From NCBI GenBank assembly GCA_028274465.1, contig CM051457.1:35390160-35454159 (forward strand): 64,000 nucleotides of DNA, written 5' to 3'. This DNA is from Plantago ovata. Its lineage: Eukaryota; Streptophyta; Magnoliopsida; Lamiales; Plantaginaceae. Within the stretch, counting starts at the first letter, position 1; each line of letters begins with the position of its first letter. The notes below the pieces were generated by a model. It ran no database searches, was not told the DNA's origin, and saw only the letters and a program-made list of their open reading frames with translations. This document shows, one piece after another, positions 1-10,670 of this stretch. Position numbers and translations under genes: made by a program.

Positions 1-49
1 TCAACATTATACTTACAGTTTTGCTTATTTGGTTTAAAATTGTATGCAG

Positions 50-1517
50 GGACGTTTCTGGTAATTCTTTGGAGGGACAGATCCCACAAAACCTTGACAA
101 CATGACATATCTTTTGATTCTTGACCTTCATCAAAACCACTTTAATGGAAGCATACCTTTAACCTTAGGAAATTTGTCTAACATACATTCTTTAGACTTT
201 TCACAGAATTTGCTCACCGGTTCGATTCCATCAACTCTTGGAAATTTACGAAATCTGACTTCCTTTAATGTCTCGTATAATGGCCTTTCTGGTCCAATCC
301 CTTCCATCCTCCAGCAGTTTGGCCTCTCAGCCTTTTCCAATAATTCTGGTCTCTGTGGTCCTCCTCTAGATAATCCCTGCTCTGGAAGTGCTTCTGCTCG
401 AACTGGAAGAAATCCTAGGCTGAGTGTCTCTGCAATAGTTGCCATAGTTGCTGCAGCTATGATTGTTATCGGCGTATGTGTGATAACCATCGTCAACAGA
501 AAGACTCGTGGCAGGAGTAGGGAAGATGAAACAATGATAGTAGAAAGCACTCCTCTTGCTTCAACAGAATCAAATGTCATAATCGGAAAGCTGGTTCTGT
601 TTAGCAAAACTTTACCCTCAAAGTATGAAGATTGGGAAGCTGGCACGAAAGCGTTGCTTGACAAGGAGTGTTTAGTAGGTGGAGGCTCCATTGGTACGGT
701 GTATAAAACGACTTTTGAAGGTGGGGTTTCAATTGCAGTCAAGAAACTCGAGACTTTGGGAAGAATCCGGAACCAAGATGAATTTGAACAGGATATAGGT
801 CGCCTGGGAAACATTCGTCACTCTAATCTGGTCTCAACACAAGGGTATTATTGGTCATCTAGCCTGCAGTTGATTTTGTCCGACTTTGTTCCAAACGGGA
901 ATCTGTATGATAACTTGCATGGGCTCGGTTACCCTGGTACAAGTACTGGTTCGGGCAATCCTGAACTAAATTGGCCGATAAGGTTCCAGATTGCACTCGG
1001 AACAGCCAGAGCATTAGCCTACCTTCACCATGATTGCAAGCCTCAAATTCTCCATCTCAACATCAAATCCTCTAATATACTCCTTGATGAGAAATTCTTT
1101 CCAAAGCTATCTGATTATGGCATGGGAAAGTTCCTCTCCGGGTTTGACAGCTATGGCTTGAGAAAAATACACAATGCGGTCGGGTACATTGCACCAGAGC
1201 TAGCTCAAAGCTCACGATACAGCGATAAATGTGACGTGTACAGTTTTGGAGTAGTTCTTTTGGAGTTGGTTACTGGGAGAAAGCCTGTAGCAAGTCCCAC
1301 GTCGAATGAGGTGGTGATTTTGTGTGAATACGTTAGAGGTTTGGTAGAGAGGGGTTCAGGTTCAGATTGTTTCGATAGAAGCTTAAGGGGATTTGTGGAG
1401 AATGAGCTTGTTCAGGTTATGAAGTTGGGGCTGTTCTGTACATCTGAGTTGGCCTCAAGGAGACCAAGCATGGCTGAGGTGGTGCAAGTTCTTGAGACAG
1501 TTAGGAATGGTTCATGA
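50..1517 (+). CDS. LRR receptor-like kinase, last exon (At1g12460-like), 5' part outside window
   Basis: This is the 3' exon of a plasma-membrane leucine-rich-repeat receptor-like kinase resembling Arabidopsis At1g12460. An acceptor (tgtatgcag) ends at 49, so the exon starts at 50; an open frame back to 21 is intron read-through. Numbering from that frame, residues 11-97 hold about three LRRs, 112-120 a CGPPLDNPC juxtamembrane motif, 134-159 one hydrophobic membrane segment, and ~206-495 the kinase domain. The glycine loop (GGGSIGTV, 220-227) and Lys241 are present. The catalytic loop reads HLN (345-347) instead of HRD, so the proton-acceptor Asp is Asn, and DFG is DYG (365-367). The same HLN is known in this subfamily, so it is not local decay. 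The frame is open to TGA at 1515. The upstream LRRs and signal peptide lie before the window. It may act as a pseudokinase or weak kinase; the ligand is unknown. Confidence 0.9.
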
Positions 1518-1785
1518 AAAGTAGTAACATGGTACGTACAGTGAGAGACATTGAAGATTCTTTTTGATTCATTTTGTAGGTGCTATAATCAACCAATCAA
1601 TCAATTATTCATCATTTGTTTGTAATTGTGCAATAATAATGCAGTTGAAATCTTTTGTTGCCTTTAGAATATATTTTTTGTACTGATATTTATGTATTGA
1701 AATAAAGAAGCTTTCAGATAAACTAGGACAGCAGTTCTTGGTGTACATAGTGATTGCTTATATAAACTTGTTTCGCATGCCCTTT
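1518..1785 (+). other. 3' untranslated region and spacer after the receptor kinase
   Basis: AT-rich sequence follows the kinase stop. It has several AATAAT/AATAAA-like hexamers (for example near 1635 and 1700) that could serve as polyadenylation signals. No gene is seen. The tandem array begins at about 1785. Confidence 0.5.
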
Positions 1786-1794
1786 TCTGCAATG

Positions 1795-1925
1795 CCTCAA
1801 CACTAAGCAGTCTCCTCATCTTTTTCCTTAGCTTCAATTTTTCGGTCTCATTTCTGCTCTCAGAGAGTGGGATCATCTGGAATTCAAGAACATACTGAAT
1901 TGCATTGAGAATCCATAACCCCAAT
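1795..1925 (-). pseudogene. Exon-like block with acidic tail, copy 1 (frame broken)
   Basis: First of five related minus-strand blocks (others near 5215, 7645, 10085 and 32905). In copies 2-5 one minus-strand frame reads GLWILNAIQYVLEF, then a Glu/Lys-rich tail ending DEETAEC and a stop. Here one T is missing in the run near 1840, which shifts the tail out of frame. I do not recognise the protein. The block may be the last exon of a captured gene. Confidence 0.4.
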
Positions 1926-2372
1926 AGCTACAGGAATACCATTTAGTTGACGTATGCCTGTTTGAACATCATGCATTCGTTAATTGTTCTGGTTTCTATG
2001 AGAAATGGACTGGGCTGCAGGGTTGGTTGGATTGTTTCAGCAGACTTAAATTTCTACCTGTATTGGATTGTTAGGGTTTGTGTTGGATTGTTGAGTTGGG
2101 CACGAGTTTGAATCTTCCAAAGTAGTTGGAAATCCAAAACGACACATATTAAAGAAGGGAGGGAATAGTAGAATTCTAACACATGCGAATTAGAGATATC
2201 CCAACAATTGAATTCCTAGATTCGATGGAGGTAAGTTTGCATGAATGAATACAAATATGTTTCATGGAGAACTCTTGTTCTTATAGAACTGTACAATTTT
2301 GCATTTCTAACTCCTGCATTTAATTCATTGAATATAAGTAAATGTATTTCTTAACGTAAAATCAAAGTAACA

Positions 2373-3346
2373 GGGGGATTTCTATTCTTAGGTCACTTTC
2401 GTACCGACCTGTGCTCAGGTCTCCACTAAATTACTGCCACATGGCATCGGTACGAACATATTATTTTAAATATAAATAACTCAATTTTAATATTAAATCT
2501 TGAATATACATTTATACCCCCATAATTTTTAAATTAAATTTTAATAAGTTGTACTGTATTTTTTGCATTATCTCTTAGGAAAATAAAAAATACTTTTAAA
2601 AAATTAAATTGTAATTGAAACTCATTTAATCAAAATCAAAATCATAATACTGCAGCAATTACTCTCGACCAAGTTGTATGTTCTTCCCCAATTTTGATCG
2701 ATATATTGACTTTTGCCTTTACATCACACCGGTGTTGTACCTAATGGAATTTAAAGAGAAAAAAAAAGATGATCTTCATCTCAACCAATATTCTTTCCCA
2801 TCTCTCTATAATCAATAATGGTGAAGACGAAAAGTAGTACTGGTAGTAGTAGATATGATTTTTTCATTTCATCATCCCGTTGTTGTTTGTTGTGTTACCT
2901 CCACTAATAGTACTAGTAGTTGATAGCTCCTTTATTTTACCATGATGAAGAACGGTGAAGATCAGCCTTCTTCTCCGATGTTCATCGAATGATTAACGAT
3001 TTATTTTTTAATGTTTTGAATTGAATTAACCGATGATGATTATTTAGAAGGTTAATTGATTAATATGATTTTTAAACATGCAATTAAATAGAATTTAATG
3101 TTGAAAACAATAAATTTTTCAATATAAAAAATATTATAAAAAAGGACATCGTAGTCAACTTATATTTTAGGTGAATATTTTTTAATTAAAAAAATATAAT
3201 TTTTAATAGATCGTACCGAAAATTACATGTAAAATTACTTTGAACAAAAAAGAAGGGACCAGATTAAAGTAACTGACACATGGCAGCAATCTAATGAAGA
3301 CCTGTTGTCAGGTCAGTACGAATGCTACCTGAGAATAGAAAGCGCC
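2373..3346. mobile_element. 974 bp non-autonomous TIR transposon in the promoter of eight-cysteine gene 1
   Basis: Units 2 and 3 read atcaaagtaacattcacc without interruption. Unit 1 has 974 bp inserted there, flanked by the direct repeat aagtaaca (2365-2372 and 3347-3354), an 8 bp target-site duplication. The ends are imperfect inverted repeats of about 50 bp: the left end runs tttctattcttaggt... and the right end, reverse-complemented, runs tttctattctcaggt.... There is no long ORF. Long TIRs suggest a Mutator-like MITE; an 8 bp duplication also fits hAT. It lies about 125 bp upstream of the start codon. Confidence 0.88.
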
Positions 3347-3415
3347 AAGTAACATTCACCAAAATAAGTTCATTAGTTATTAATGATGTGGTGGGTTTCA
3401 AATGACTTTAGCTAG

Positions 3416-3423
3416 TATAAATT
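3416..3423 (+). promoter_or_regulatory. TATA box of eight-cysteine gene 1
   Basis: TATAAATT lies 63 bp before the ATG. The same box occurs at 5849-5856 and 8281-8288 before genes 2 and 3. In the pseudogene at 56,397 the corresponding stretch reads acataaatt. Confidence 0.65.
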
Positions 3424-3478
3424 AGATCACGAGTTAGTATTCTTCTTGCATTAGCACTTATTGCAATAATATATAAAC

Positions 3479-3826
3479 ATGGCGGAAATGAAAGTAGTCT
3501 TCAGGGCATCGTTAACAATTTTGTTGATGTTCAACACATTTATCTGTCAATCACATGTGGCAGCATTGACACGGGGTGAAAATTCAAAAGAATGCACCTT
3601 AACACCCGAGTTACGGAAAGTAAAAGAATCGAATATTAGATGCCAAGCAATGGGAGATTTCACACCGGAGCAAATGAATTGTTGCGCCTTGATAAACGAT
3701 GCGTTGTCTAAAATTAAATGCCCACTAAGCGACCAAACAGCCGAGCTGAGGGAATTGACAGATGCTATTGATATCCAGAATATTTCTTGCGAGTTTTTAT
3801 ATGGCTGCCAATTTGTGAAATGTTAG
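3479..3826 (+). CDS. Small secreted eight-cysteine protein 1
   Basis: An intact 115-residue single-exon gene. Residues 1-29 form a signal peptide (charged start, hydrophobic 10-23, small residues VAA at the cut), so the product should enter the secretory pathway and reach the apoplast. The processed part has eight cysteines at 39, 55, 68, 69, 81, 104, 110 and 115, spaced C-X15-C-X12-CC-X11-C-X22-C-X5-C-X4-C. The central CC recalls the eight-cysteine folds of lipid-transfer proteins and the prolamin-like egg-cell family, but the CXC of lipid-transfer proteins is absent, so I assign no family. The processed region is identical to that of gene 3 (8344). A TATA box lies 63 bp upstream. A 974 bp transposon interrupts the upstream region 125 bp before the ATG, which may have changed its expression. 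Confidence 0.85.
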   Translation: MAEMKVVFRASLTILLMFNTFICQSHVAALTRGENSKECTLTPELRKVKESNIRCQAMGDFTPEQMNCCALINDALSKIKCPLSDQTAELRELTDAIDIQNISCEFLYGCQFVKC

Positions 3827-4535
3827 GACTCGAGTTGGTTATGGTTATGTTATGAGTAACATATATTGTCTATTATAATGTAATAATGTAGATTGACATT
3901 CATTGATTCATCTTAAACGGGATACAAAAGCTTATAACATTTTGAATAAAACAAGATTATAACTCAAAGCTTCGTTAATTCCACTGAAGACTGACATATA
4001 TTTCAGGAAAAATCTTGATTTCTTTTGATTCAATAATTAAAAAATATTCATTTCTACAAAATGATAAATACGATTATTTGAATAACCTAGAGAAATTTTA
4101 ATGTGCTAATAAGCTAACATACTTGAATCAATTAAATAATATTTAAATCCCTTTCTTTACCCTATTCTTCGATAACCGTAAAAAAAACTCAATATCGCAA
4201 TTATATGAGTTGTGGGCTTAATAAGTGTAATAAAGTAACATTTCATTTAACACCCAGTAAGATATTTGATAAAAAAGTTATTTAACGATTTGTAATTCGA
4301 TCACAAAACAAATATTTCCGGCACATATATTTCTTTTCGTTCACAATATCCAATTACCATTCATATTTTGCTTAATAAAATTACACCGGTTCCATTCTAT
4401 ATCACACTGATATGAGACAACAAATGCAAATGCTTAGTAATCTTGTTTATCGCTTATGATCTCACTTAACATGACTGTATAAACCACCCGCACTTGCTTG
4501 GTGGCACATCTAATTAAACTTCCAGGCAACACTTA
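3827..4535. other. Unit 1 downstream AT-rich sequence
   Basis: This holds the probable 3' untranslated region of gene 1 (tattataatgtaataatgtag near 3870) and then AT-rich sequence conserved in units 2 and 3. No ORF or RNA gene is visible. Confidence 0.5.
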
Positions 4536-4875
4536 ATTAGGATTTTAGAGGTGGCCCCTACAGGTTCAAGAGGTGGCTCCCATCACTTCCTTCTAATGTA
4601 GCACTTTTTCTCGTATGGCATTTAGTTCTATTTGTTGACACAATCGTATATGGATTTTAGAGGTAGCCTCTACAGGTTAAAAAAGTGGCTCCGATTCCAC
4701 CGTTTCCTTGCAGTGTAGCACTTTGTCCCGTATGACACTTAGTTTCGTTTGTCGACACTCGCATATGGATTCTATAAGTGGCGACTACAACTTGAAGAGG
4801 AGGCTCCACCTCTTCCTTACAGTGTAGCGCTTTGTCCTGCATGGCACTTAGTTCCGCCTTATTGACACTTAATCA
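4536..4875. repeat. Three degenerate ~118 bp tandem repeats, unit 1
   Basis: Three successive copies share a core of gtagcactttgtccc, then tatgacacttagtttcg and a ggattttagaggtggc-like segment. The same triplet recurs at about 6965-7305, 9395-9740 and 32,220-32,560. Stops interrupt every extended frame, and ORFs of ~61 codons here look accidental. Confidence 0.75.
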
Positions 4876-4894
4876 ACCTTATTAACTTTATCGT

Positions 4895-5345
4895 ACTTTT
4901 TTTTTTTTTTTTTGAAATGCAAAAACTTTTTATTAATAAAAGAGCATCAGGAATGCTCTGGAATCCAACTTAAAAGAGAAATACACGGAACAAACCTCCG
5001 AGAAGATACATATAAAGCACCGTAAAAGGTTCATAATTATGTTTTACAGTACTTTATATCTAAGAGAATCTGTTCACATACATATTAAGTATTAGAGTAC
5101 AATCTTCACATTAATACATCAACTAATCTCAACATCAATCATCAAATTCATACATATAGCACAATAAGCTCAAAGCACATTTCGCCTCAACACAATATAC
5201 AATAGCACAATTGCCTCAACACTCAGCAGTCTCCTCATCTTTTTCCTTAGTTTCAGTTTTTTCGGTCTCATTTCTGGTCTCAGAGAGTGGGATAATCTGG
5301 AATTCAAGAACATACTGGATTGCATTGAGAATCCATAACCCCTAT
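4895..5345 (-). other. Minus-strand exon-like block plus poly(A)-tailed sequence, copy 2
   Basis: On the minus strand an acceptor-like ctatag precedes a frame reading GLWILNAIQYVLEF, an acidic tail and a stop (5345 down to ~5218). About 300 bp of non-coding sequence follows, then attaataaaaag and a run of about 19 A (plus-strand poly-T near 4897). That is the form of an mRNA or retroposon 3' end. Copies lie at 7325-7775, 9765-10,215 and 32,580-33,030. I do not recognise the protein. It could be the 3' end of a captured gene or of a retroposon. Confidence 0.45.
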
Positions 5346-5911
5346 AGCTACAGGAATACCCTTTAGTTGACGTATGCATGTTTGAACAACATGCATCCGT
5401 TAATTGTTCTGGTTTCTATGAGAAACGGACTGGGCTGCAGGGTTGGTTTGATTGTTTCAGCAAACTTAAGTTTCTATTTTTATTGGATTGTTCGGGTTTG
5501 CGTTGGATTGTTGAGTTGGGCACAAGTTTGAATCTTCCTAGTTGGAAATCCAAAACGACACATATTAAAGAAGGCAGGGAATAGTAGAATTATGACACAT
5601 GCGAATTAGAGATATCCCAACAATTGAATTCCTAGATCCGATGGAGGTAAGTTTGCATGAATGAATACAATATGTTTCATGGAGAACTCTTGTTCTTATA
5701 GAACTGTACAATTTTGCATTTCTAACTCCTACATTTAATTCATTGAATATAAGTAAATGTTTTTCTTAACGTAAAATCAAAGTAACATTCACCAAACTAA
5801 GTTCCGTAGTTATTAATGATGTGGTGGGTTTCAAATGACTTTAGCTAGTATAAATTAGACCACGAATTAGTATTCTTCTTACATTAGCACTTATTGCAAT
5901 AATATATAAAG

Positions 5912-6259
5912 ATGGCGGAAATGAAAGTAGTCTTCAGGGCATCGTTAACAATTTTGTTGATGTTCAACACATTTATGTGTCAATCACATGTGGCAGCATT
6001 GACACGGGGTGAAAATTCAAAAGAATGCACCTTAACACCCGAGTTACGGAAAGTAAAAGAATCGAATATTAGATGCCAAGCAATGGGAGATTTCACACCG
6101 GAGCAAATGAATTGTTGCGCCTTGATAAACGATACGTTGTCTAAAATTAAATGCCCACTAAGCGACCAAACAGCCGAGCTGAGGGAATTGACAGATGTTA
6201 TCGATATCCAGAATATTTCTTGCGAGTTTTTATATGGCTGCCAATTTGTGAAATGTTAG
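5912..6259 (+). CDS. Small secreted eight-cysteine protein 2
   Basis: An intact 115-residue gene in the second unit, with the same start context, signal peptide and cysteine spacing as the copy at 3479. Relative to that copy it has I22M in the signal peptide and A75T and A96V in the processed part, so it is the only intact member whose processed protein differs. The TATA box is at 5849-5856. The upstream region is uninterrupted and shows the empty transposon target site atcaaagtaacattcacc at about 5776-5793. Confidence 0.85.
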   Translation: MAEMKVVFRASLTILLMFNTFMCQSHVAALTRGENSKECTLTPELRKVKESNIRCQAMGDFTPEQMNCCALINDTLSKIKCPLSDQTAELRELTDVIDIQNISCEFLYGCQFVKC

Positions 6260-6964
6260 GACTCGAGTTGGTTATGGTTATGTTATGAGTAACATATATT
6301 GTCTATTATAATGTAATAATGTAGATTGACATTCATTGATTCATCTGAAACGGGATACAAAAGCTTATAACATTTTGAATAAAACAGGATTATAACTCAA
6401 AGCTTCGTTAATTCCACTGAAGACTGACATATATTTCAGGAAAAATCTTGACTTCTTTTGATTCAATAATTAAAAAATATTCATTTCTACAAAATGATAA
6501 ATACGAGTATTTGAATAACCTAGAGAAATTTTAATGTACTAATAAGCTAACATACTTGAATCAATTAAATAATATTTAAATCCCTTTCTTTACCCTATTC
6601 TTCGATAACCGTAAAAAAAACTCAATATCGCAATTATATGAGTTGTGGGCTTAATAAGTGTAATAAAGTAACATTTCATTTAACACCCAGTAAGATATTT
6701 GATAAAAAGTTATTTAACGATTTGTAATTCGATCACAAAACAAATATTTCCGTCACATATATTTCTTTTCTTTCACAATATCCAATTACCATTCATATTT
6801 TGCTTAATAAAATTACACCGGTTCCATTCTATATCACACTGATATGAGACAACAAATGCAAATGCTTAGTAATCTTGTTTATCGCTTATGATCTCACTTA
6901 ACATGACTGTATAAACCACCCGCACTTGCTTGGTGGCACATCTAATTAAACTTCCAGGTAACAC

Positions 6965-7305
6965 TTAATTAGGATTTTAGAGGTGGCCCCTACAGGTTCA
7001 AGAGGCGGCTCCCATCACTTCCTTCTAATGTAGCACTTTTTCTCGTATGGCATTTAGTTCTATTTGTTGACACAATCGTATATGGATTTTAGAGGTAGCC
7101 TCTACAGGTTAAAAAAGTGGCTCCGATTCCACCGTTTCCTTGCAGTGTAGCACTTTGTCCCGTATGACACTTAGTTTCGTTTGTCGACACTCGCATATGG
7201 ATTCTATAAGTGGCAACTACAACTTGAAGAGGAGGCTCCACCTCTTCCTTACAGTGTAGCGCTTTGTCCTGCATGGCACTTAGTTCCGCCTTATTGACAC
7301 TTAAA
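6965..7305. repeat. Three degenerate ~118 bp tandem repeats, unit 2
   Basis: Second copy of the triplet described at 4536. It is followed by poly-T at about 7330, the reversed poly(A) end of the next exon-like block. Confidence 0.75.
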
Positions 7306-8343
7306 CAACCTTATTAACTTTATCGCACTTTTTTTTTTTTTTTTTAAATGCAAAAACTTTTTATTAATAAAAGAGCATCAGGAATGCTCTGGAACCCAAC
7401 TTAAAAGAGAAATACACGGAACAAACCTCCGAGGAGATACATATAAAGCACCGTAAAAGGTTCATAATTATGTTTTACAGTACTTTATATCTAAGAGAAT
7501 CAGTTCACATACATATTAAGTATTAGAGTACAATCTTCACATTAATACATCAACTAATCTCAACATCAATCATCAAATTCATACATATAGCACAATAAGC
7601 TCAAAGCACATTTCGCCTCAACACAATATACAATAGCACAATTGCCTCAACACTCAGCAGTCTCCTCATCTTTTTCCTTAGCTTCAGTTTTTTCGGTCTC
7701 ATTTCTGCTCTCAGAGAGTGGGATAATCTGGAATTCAAGAACATACTGGATTGCATTGAGAATCCATAACCCCTATAGCTACAGGAATACCATTTAGTTG
7801 ACGTATGCATGTTTGAACAACATGCATCCGTTAATTGTTTTGGTTTCTATGAGAAACGGACTGGGCTGCAGGGTTGGTTTGATTGTTTCAACAAACTTAA
7901 GTTTCTATTTGGATTGGATTGTTCGGGTTTGCGTTGGATTGTTGAGTTGGACACAAGTTTGAATCTTTCTAGTTGGAAATCCAAAACGACACATATTAAA
8001 GAAGGGAGGGAATAGTAGAATTATGACACATGCGAATTAGAGATATCCCAACAATTGAATTCCTAGATCCGATGGAGGTAAGTTTGCATGAATGAATACA
8101 AATATGTTTCATGGAGAACTCTTGTTCTTATAGAACTGTACAATTTTGCATTTCTAACTCCTGCATTTAATTCATTGAATATAAGTAAATGTTTTTCTTA
8201 ACGTAAAATCAAAGTAACATTCACCAAACTAAGTTCAGTAGTTATTAATGATGTGGTGGGTTTCAAATGACTTTAGCTAGTATAAATTAGACCACGAATT
8301 AGTATTCTTCTTACATTAGCACTTATTGCAATAATATATAAAG

Positions 8344-8691
8344 ATGGCGGAAATGATAGTAGTCTTCATGGCATCGTTAACAATTTTGTTGATGTTCAAC
8401 ATATTTATGTGTCAATCACATGTGGCAGCATTGACACGGGGTGAAAATTCAAAAGAATGCACCTTAACACCCGAGTTACGGAAAGTAAAAGAATCGAATA
8501 TTAGATGCCAAGCAATGGGAGATTTCACACCGGAGCAAATGAATTGTTGCGCCTTGATAAACGATGCGTTATCTAAAATTAAATGCCCACTAAGCGACCA
8601 AACAGCCGAGCTGAGGGAATTGACAGATGCTATCGATATCCAGAATATTTCTTGCGAGTTTTTATATGGCTGCCAATTTGTGAAATGTTAG
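8344..8691 (+). CDS. Small secreted eight-cysteine protein 3
   Basis: An intact 115-residue gene in the third unit. Relative to the copy at 3479 it differs at K5I, R9M, T20I and I22M, all within the signal peptide; the processed part with its eight cysteines is identical. The TATA box is at 8281-8288 and the upstream region is uninterrupted. Function is unknown. The pattern fits either purifying selection on the processed protein or recent gene conversion confined to the 3' part. Confidence 0.85.
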   Translation: MAEMIVVFMASLTILLMFNIFMCQSHVAALTRGENSKECTLTPELRKVKESNIRCQAMGDFTPEQMNCCALINDALSKIKCPLSDQTAELRELTDAIDIQNISCEFLYGCQFVKC

Positions 8692-9394
8692 GACTCGAGT
8701 TGGTTATGGTTATGTTAAGAGTAACATATATTGTCTATTATAATGTAATAATGTAGATTGACATTCATTGATTCATCTGAAACGGGATACAAACGTTTAT
8801 AACATTTTGAATAAAATAGGATTTTAACTCAAAGCTTCGTTAATTCCTCTGAAGACTAACATATATTTCAGGAAAAATCTTGATTTCTTTTGATTCTATA
8901 ATTAAAAAAAATCATTTCTACAAAATGATAAATATGAGTATTTGAATAAACCTAGAGAAATTTTAATGAGCTAATAAGCAACATACTTAAATCAATTAAA
9001 TAATATTTAATTCTCTTTCTTTACCCTATTCTTCAATAACCGTAAAAAAAATTCAATATCGCAATTGTAAGAATTGTAGGTTTAATAAGTGTACTAAAGT
9101 AACATTTCATTTAACACCCAGTAAGATATTTGATAAAAAGTTATTTAACGATTTGTAATTCGATCACAAAACAAATATTTCCGTCACATATATTTCTTTT
9201 CTTTCACAATATCCAATTACCACTTATATTTTACTTAATCAAATTACACCGGTTCCATTCTATATCACACTGATATGAGACAACAAATGCAAATGCTTAA
9301 TAATCTTGTTTATCGCTTATGATCTCACTTAACATGACCGTATAAACCACCCGCACTTTTTTGGTGGCACAACTAATTAAACTTCCAGGCAACA

Positions 9395-9740
9395 CTTAAT
9401 TAGGATTCTAGAGGTGGCCCCTACAGGTTCAAGAGACGGCTCCCATCACTTCCTTCTAGTGTAGCACTTTTTCTCGTATGGCATTTAATTAGTTTCATTT
9501 GTTGACACAATCGTATATGGATTTTAGAGGTGGCCTCTACTGCAGGTTCAATAAGTGGCTCCGATTCCACCATCTCCTTGCAGTGTAGCACTTTGTCCCG
9601 TATGACACTTAGTTTCGTTTTGTCGACACTTGCATATGGATTCTAGAAGTGGCGACTACAACTTCAAGAGGAGGCGCCACCTCTTCCTTACAGTGTAGCG
9701 CTTTGTCCTGCATGGCACTTAGTTCCACCTTATTGACACT
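9395..9740. repeat. Three degenerate ~118 bp tandem repeats, unit 3
   Basis: Third copy of the triplet, duplicated again at 32,220-32,560. Confidence 0.75.
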
Positions 9741-10080
9741 TAATCAACCTTATTAACTTTATCGCACTTTTTTTTTTTTTTTGAAATGAAAAAAACGTTT
9801 ATTAATAAAAGAGCATCATGAATGCTCTGGAACCCAACTTACAAGAGAAATACACGGAACAAACCTCCGAGAAGATACATATAAAAGCACCGTAAAAGGT
9901 TCATAATTATGTTTTACAGTACTTTATATCAAAGAGTCTCAGTTCACATACATACTAAGTATTAGAGTACAATCTCCACATTAATACATCGACTAATCTC
10001 AACATCAATGATCAAATTCATACATATAGCACAATAAGCTCAAAGCACATTTCACCTAAACACAATATACAATAGCACAA

Positions 10081-10425
10081 TCGCCTCAACACTCAGCAGT
10101 CTCCTCATCTTTTTCCTTAGCTTCAGTTTTTTCGGTTTCATTTCTGCTCTCAGAGAGTGGGATAATCTGGAATTCAAGAACATACTGGATTGCATTGAGA
10201 ATCCATAACCCCTATAGCTCCAAGAATACCATTTAGTTGACGTATGCATGTTTTAACAACATGCATCCGTTAATTGTTCTGGTTTCTATGAGAAACGGAC
10301 TGGACTGTAGGGTTGGTTGGATTGTTTCAGCAGACTTAAGTTTCTATTTTGATTGGATTGTTCGGGTTTGCGTTGGATTGTTGAGTTGGGCACGAGTTTG
10401 AATCTTTCAAGTACGGGTATAGATC
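10081..10425. repeat. Truncated fourth array unit
   Basis: This carries only the exon-like minus-strand block and about 200 bp of upstream sequence. Homology with the other units stops near 10,410 and unrelated sequence leading to the PAE gene follows. No eight-cysteine gene is present. Sequence from 10,411 to 10,670 shows no gene. Confidence 0.8.
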
Positions 10426-10670
10426 GAGTTTGTATTTGAAGTTTTGAACTAGCTCTATACATACCCGAATACCATTTTTATAAATCGGATACTGAATTTA
10501 GATGCCTAGCTAAGCGGATAGTAATAAAAGAAAAGCATAGGTACTATTAGTAGTTACTCCTTGTTCTGATTATTCTTCATCATTCGACCCATACATTACT
10601 GACATACACATAAGTTAATTAATAATTTGTATGAATATCTTCTTCACGGCCGGCCCAGACGAACCATTAT

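Larger units (their letters stand above)
1785..5210. repeat. Tandem array unit 1 (2.45 kb plus a 974 bp insertion)
   Basis: First of four head-to-tail units. Marker strings recur at a fixed spacing: the sequence around 1802 (actaagcagt) recurs as actcagcagt at 5221, 7652 and 10091. The unit holds, in order, a minus-strand exon-like block, a promoter, the eight-cysteine gene, an AT-rich tail, three degenerate ~118 bp repeats and a poly-T tract. Removing the transposon at 2373-3346 brings its length (~2445 bp) into line with the other units (2431 and 2439 bp). Confidence 0.9.
5211..7641. repeat. Tandem array unit 2 (2.43 kb)
   Basis: A complete unit without the promoter transposon. Its sequence tracks units 1 and 3 closely over the gene, the AT-rich tail, the 118 bp repeats and the poly-T tract. 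Confidence 0.9.
7642..10080. repeat. Tandem array unit 3 (2.44 kb)
   Basis: Third complete unit. Its distal part, from about 9095, is also the start of the segment duplicated at 31,914. In its 118 bp repeats and tail it matches that copy better than it matches units 1 and 2 (for example the string caagagacggctccc). Confidence 0.88.

Noticed and set aside
131..814. Minus-strand ORF of 227 codons opposite the receptor kinase
   Set aside because: It lies wholly antisense to a well-supported kinase exon, has no family resemblance and is explained by the codon use of the sense strand.
4657..4842. 61-codon minus-strand ORF present identically in two array units
   Set aside because: It lies in the 118 bp repeats, is disrupted in unit 3 and copy B, and has no signal or domain.
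4536..4875. Possible CRISPR-like array
   Set aside because: Three long degenerate repeats without regular spacers in a plant nuclear context; an ordinary minisatellite.
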